From positions 1-31,820 of the forward strand of contig JAWRJC010000059.1 of the NCBI GenBank assembly GCA_040307715.1: 31,820 bases of DNA. Reading direction: 5' to 3'. The first letter of the stretch is position 1. Each line of letters opens with the position of its first letter. This stretch comes from RUG13615 sp040307715 (GTDB taxonomy: Bacteria > Bacillota > Clostridia > Peptostreptococcales > Anaerovoracaceae). Under the pieces are notes generated by a model. It was not told the DNA's origin, made no database searches, and saw only the letters and a list, made by a program, of their open reading frames with translations. Positions 29,453 to 31,820 of the stretch are shown in pieces. The translations under genes and the position numbers were made by a program.

Positions 29453-31393
29453 ATGAAAGGCTATACCAGCGACACGATCAGAAACGTTGCACTGCTCGGA
29501 CACGGCAGTTCCGGTAAGACCACCTTCCTTGAGGCCGCGCTCCTGGCGACGGGCGTCGTCAGCAGACTGGGCCGCGTCGAAGACGGCAATACCGTCTCCG
29601 ACTGGGACAAGATGGAGATCGAAAAAGGCTATTCCATCAACACATCCGTGGTTCCTGTGGAGTACAACAAGACCAAGATCAATTTCGTCGACGCACCGGG
29701 ATTCTTCGATTTCGTCGGTGAAGTCGAGTCGGCGGTAAGAGCGGTCGAAGCGGCGCTGATCGTCGTGGACGCTTCCTCCGGTATCGAAGTCGGTACCGAG
29801 AAGGCGTGGAATGTCTGCAAGAAGAACGACCTTCCGAGGCTTTTCCTGATCAATAAGATCGACAAGGACAATGTCGATGTCGACGGTGTCATCGAAGCGC
29901 TGAAAGACAAGTTCGGCACTGCGGTCGTCACCATGGATGACAAAGACGCGCTCAGCGAAGCCATCGCGGAGACCGACGAAGAGCTGATGGAGAAGTACTT
30001 CGAAGGGGAGGAGTTCACCGAAGAAGAATTCGCAAGAGGCCTTTCCAACGGTATCCTCAGCGGCGACGTCGCACCGGTCCTGACCTGCTCCGCGCTGAAG
30101 GGCGACAACATCGAAGCGGTCCTGAAGGAACTGGTCGACCTCGTTCCCAAGCCCGCCGCGATGCCGGCTTACCCCGCAAAGAACGCGAATGACGAAGACG
30201 TCGAAGTCAAGTGCGATCCGAACGGCAGCTTCAAGGGTCTGGTCTTCAAGACACTGGCCGACCAGCAGCTGGGTAAGATCTCCTATGTGAAAGTCATCTC
30301 CGGTGTCCTCAAAGCCGGCGAACTGTACAACGCGAACGCTGAAAAGCCCGAAAAGGCCGGCAGCCTGCTGTTCATGCGCGGCAAGAACAGAGTCGATGCC
30401 GATCAGGGCGTAGCCGGCGATATCGTCGCGATCACAAAACTGCAGAACACCAAGACAGGCGACACGCTCTGCACCAAGGCGGATGCGGCATGCTTCCCGC
30501 CGATCGATTTCCCGAAGCCCACGTTCTACATCGCTGTCGAAGCGGCGAAGAAGGGCGACGAAGAGAAGATGGGGACCGGTCTTGCCAGACTGATGGAAGA
30601 AGATCCGTCCTTCGTCCTCGAGAGAAACGTCGAGACGCACCAGTCTCTGCTCGGCGGACAGGGCGAACAGCAGCTGTCCATCATCACCGCGAAGCTGAAG
30701 GAACGTTTTGGCGTCGACGTTGAGAGAGTCGAGCAGAAGATCGCGTACAGAGAGACCATCAAGGGCACATCCGATGTCCAGGGCAAGCATAAGAAGCAGA
30801 CGGGCGGTGCCGGTCAGTACGGCGATGTCCACATCCGCTTCGCTCCGTCCGATCAGGAGTTCGAGTTCAAAGAATCGCTCTTCGGCGGCAGTGTCCCGAA
30901 GAACTATGTCCCGGCCGTCGAAAAAGGCCTGCGCGAGTCCATGGAGAAGGGCCCGCTCGCAGGATGCAAGGTCGTCGGCGTCAGCGCGGATCTGTATGAC
31001 GGTTCCTATCACCCGGTCGACTCCAACGAAATGGCGTTCAAGATCGCCGCTTCCCTGGCCTTCAAGAAGGGCATCGTTGAGGCGAAGCCCTGCCTGCTCG
31101 AGCCGGTCATGCATCTGGACATCATCGTTCCGGAAGAGTACATGGGCGACATCATGGGCGATATGAATAAGAGAAGAGGCCGGATCCTCGGCAGCGAGCC
31201 GATGGCGGGCGGTCTGACCAAGATCCTGGCGGAAGCGCCGCAGTCCGAACTGTTCGACTACGCGGTGAAAGTCCGGTCCATGACGCAGGCCCGCGGCACC
31301 TTCGAAATGACCTTCGAACGGTACGATCAGGTACCGGGCAACCTGGCAGACGCGATCATCAAAGCGCACCAGGCGGAAGAAGCGAACAAGTAG
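29453..31393 (+). CDS. Divergent EF-G-like translational GTPase (FusA2 type)
   Basis: 646 residues, shorter than EF-G (about 690), with all EF-G domains recognisable. The G domain has GHGSSGKTT at 16-24, DAPGF at 80-84 and NKIDK near 140. Domain II starts near 255 and domain III contains GGQGEQQLSI. Domain IV (KKQTGGAGQYGDVHI) and domain V (MNKRRGRILG) follow. The G1 sequence and the loss of the switch II His (DTPGH to DAPGF, Phe84) place it with EF-G2/FusA2 paralogues rather than canonical EF-G; switch I also reads KGYSI where EF-G has RGITI. Weak or altered GTPase activity is inferred. There is no rpsL, rpsG or tuf nearby. A strong TAGGAGGA ribosome binding site precedes the start. Confidence 0.9.
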   Translation: MKGYTSDTIRNVALLGHGSSGKTTFLEAALLATGVVSRLGRVEDGNTVSDWDKMEIEKGYSINTSVVPVEYNKTKINFVDAPGFFDFVGEVESAVRAVEAALIVVDASSGIEVGTEKAWNVCKKNDLPRLFLINKIDKDNVDVDGVIEALKDKFGTAVVTMDDKDALSEAIAETDEELMEKYFEGEEFTEEEFARGLSNGILSGDVAPVLTCSALKGDNIEAVLKELVDLVPKPAAMPAYPAKNANDEDVEVKCDPNGSFKGLVFKTLADQQLGKISYVKVISGVLKAGELYNANAEKPEKAGSLLFMRGKNRVDADQGVAGDIVAITKLQNTKTGDTLCTKADAACFPPIDFPKPTFYIAVEAAKKGDEEKMGTGLARLMEEDPSFVLERNVETHQSLLGGQGEQQLSIITAKLKERFGVDVERVEQKIAYRETIKGTSDVQGKHKKQTGGAGQYGDVHIRFAPSDQEFEFKESLFGGSVPKNYVPAVEKGLRESMEKGPLAGCKVVGVSADLYDGSYHPVDSNEMAFKIAASLAFKKGIVEAKPCLLEPVMHLDIIVPEEYMGDIMGDMNKRRGRILGSEPMAGGLTKILAEAPQSELFDYAVKVRSMTQARGTFEMTFERYDQVPGNLADAIIKAHQAEEANK

Positions 31394-31401
31394 TCACCAT
31401 C

Positions 31402-31432
31402 GGGGCTGTGCCGGAAAAGGCGCAGCCCTTTT
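31402..31432 (+). terminator. Terminator of the EF-G-like gene
   Basis: GGGCTGTGCC (31403-31412) pairs with GGCGCAGCCC (31419-31428), one G-U pair, loop GGAAAA, then TTTT. Confidence 0.9.
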
Positions 31433-31468
31433 ACGATCTGCAGATCCTACAGACGGCATGAGGAACTG

Positions 31469-31820
31469 ATGCAGCGGAAGACCTACCGCGCCAATTCGAA
31501 ACGCAATCCGTGGCGCAACACATGGAAGGATAAGACGAAAAAGAAGATCAACGTACATCGTCTGGTCTCTCTTGTGCTGCTCCTTTCCATCCCTCTCTTC
31601 TGCATCGGTATCGCTTCCGGCGTGCTGACGCGGTCGGCGGATGTCTATCAGTACAACCTGAAATCGACCCAGGCGGTCCAGAACGGCGGCCGTCTTGTCA
31701 GCGAGGATGAACTGATCACACTGCTCGGCGACTTCATGAACGGTAAGACGGATACGTTCGCGCTGCTCGAAGAAGTGGAGTACGAGCCGGAGAATGTCTT
31801 TACACCGCAGGATGAAAAAG
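31469..31820 (+). CDS. Membrane protein, 3'-truncated, possibly DUF1461/TIGR01906 family
   Basis: Open from ATG 31469 (GAGGA six bases before) to the window edge, 117 codons. The first 30 residues are strongly basic (KRNPWRNTWKDKTKKK). A hydrophobic helix follows at about 35-56 (LVSLVLLLSIPLFCIGIA). The outside part begins with YQYNL and contains SEDELITLLGDFMNGKTD and VFTPQDEK. This order (N-terminal helix, Tyr, S-x-x-E-L, then F-x-x-x-E-x before an expected HM-DVK) recalls the TIGR01906/DUF1461 integral membrane family of unknown function. The assignment is tentative because the C-terminal helices lie outside the window. Confidence 0.55.
   Translation, partial: MQRKTYRANSKRNPWRNTWKDKTKKKINVHRLVSLVLLLSIPLFCIGIASGVLTRSADVYQYNLKSTQAVQNGGRLVSEDELITLLGDFMNGKTDTFALLEEVEYEPENVFTPQDEK

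Noticed and set aside
27941..31369. A very long open frame on the minus strand (over 1100 codons)
   Set aside because: It is the mirror of asnS and the EF-G-like gene, caused by GC-rich codon bias. The translation has no recognisable domain and it covers two clear genes.

Overview
The window is a dense, GC-rich bacterial chromosome segment, with all but one gene on the + strand. It most likely comes from an anaerobic, host-associated Bacillota (Clostridia or Erysipelotrichia type). The evidence for this is strong AGGAGG-type ribosome binding sites, TATAAT promoters (several with an extended TGn), U-tailed hairpin terminators, a sortase-anchored Cna-B surface protein, a purine riboswitch on xpt, BMP-type lipoprotein transport, a divergent EF-G and PrsW. 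The species cannot be named from sequence alone. No rRNA, tRNA, CRISPR array, insertion sequence or prophage was seen.

Layout. (1) 3-1541: 3' part of a Cna-B repeat surface protein. (2) 1735-7651: a purine-salvage block. A guanine-type riboswitch precedes xpt, followed by a BMP-family lipoprotein, a double-NBD ATPase and two permeases, ending at a strong terminator. (3) 7701-8098: a small glycine-rich repeat protein with its own promoter and terminator. (4) 8165-11412: carB without carA. (5) 11478-14744: a macro-domain cluster (a MacroD-like hydrolase, a second macro protein with a conserved C-terminal domain, a small membrane protein and a vWA protein). (6) 14803-16100: a long hairpin, then a convergent CaiB/BaiF CoA-transferase on the minus strand. 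(7) 16148-18265: PrsW protease plus a YjbR-EVE-like fusion. (8) 18287-22026: an AraC regulator overlapping a glycerol-kinase-like gene with altered active-site arginines, then a PhnW-like aminotransferase. (9) 22121-27836: HerA-like ATPase, amidase lipoprotein, zinc-ribbon/YARHG membrane protein, argH and ridA in tight succession. (10) 27841-31432: asnS with a structured leader, and an EF-G-like GTPase with its own promoter and terminator. (11) 31469-31820: 5' part of a membrane protein.

How the genes work together. The riboswitch probably couples guanine level to both base salvage (Xpt) and purine-nucleoside import. The AraC/kinase/aminotransferase set looks like an inducible catabolic unit for an unidentified small polyol or amino-polyol. 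The macro/vWA set is the best candidate for an uncharacterised ADP-ribose-linked stress or defence module. Other points worth attention are several stem-loops that are not simple terminators (2560-2610, 14803-14895, the asnS leader) and the 88-residue VIGNA-repeat protein.
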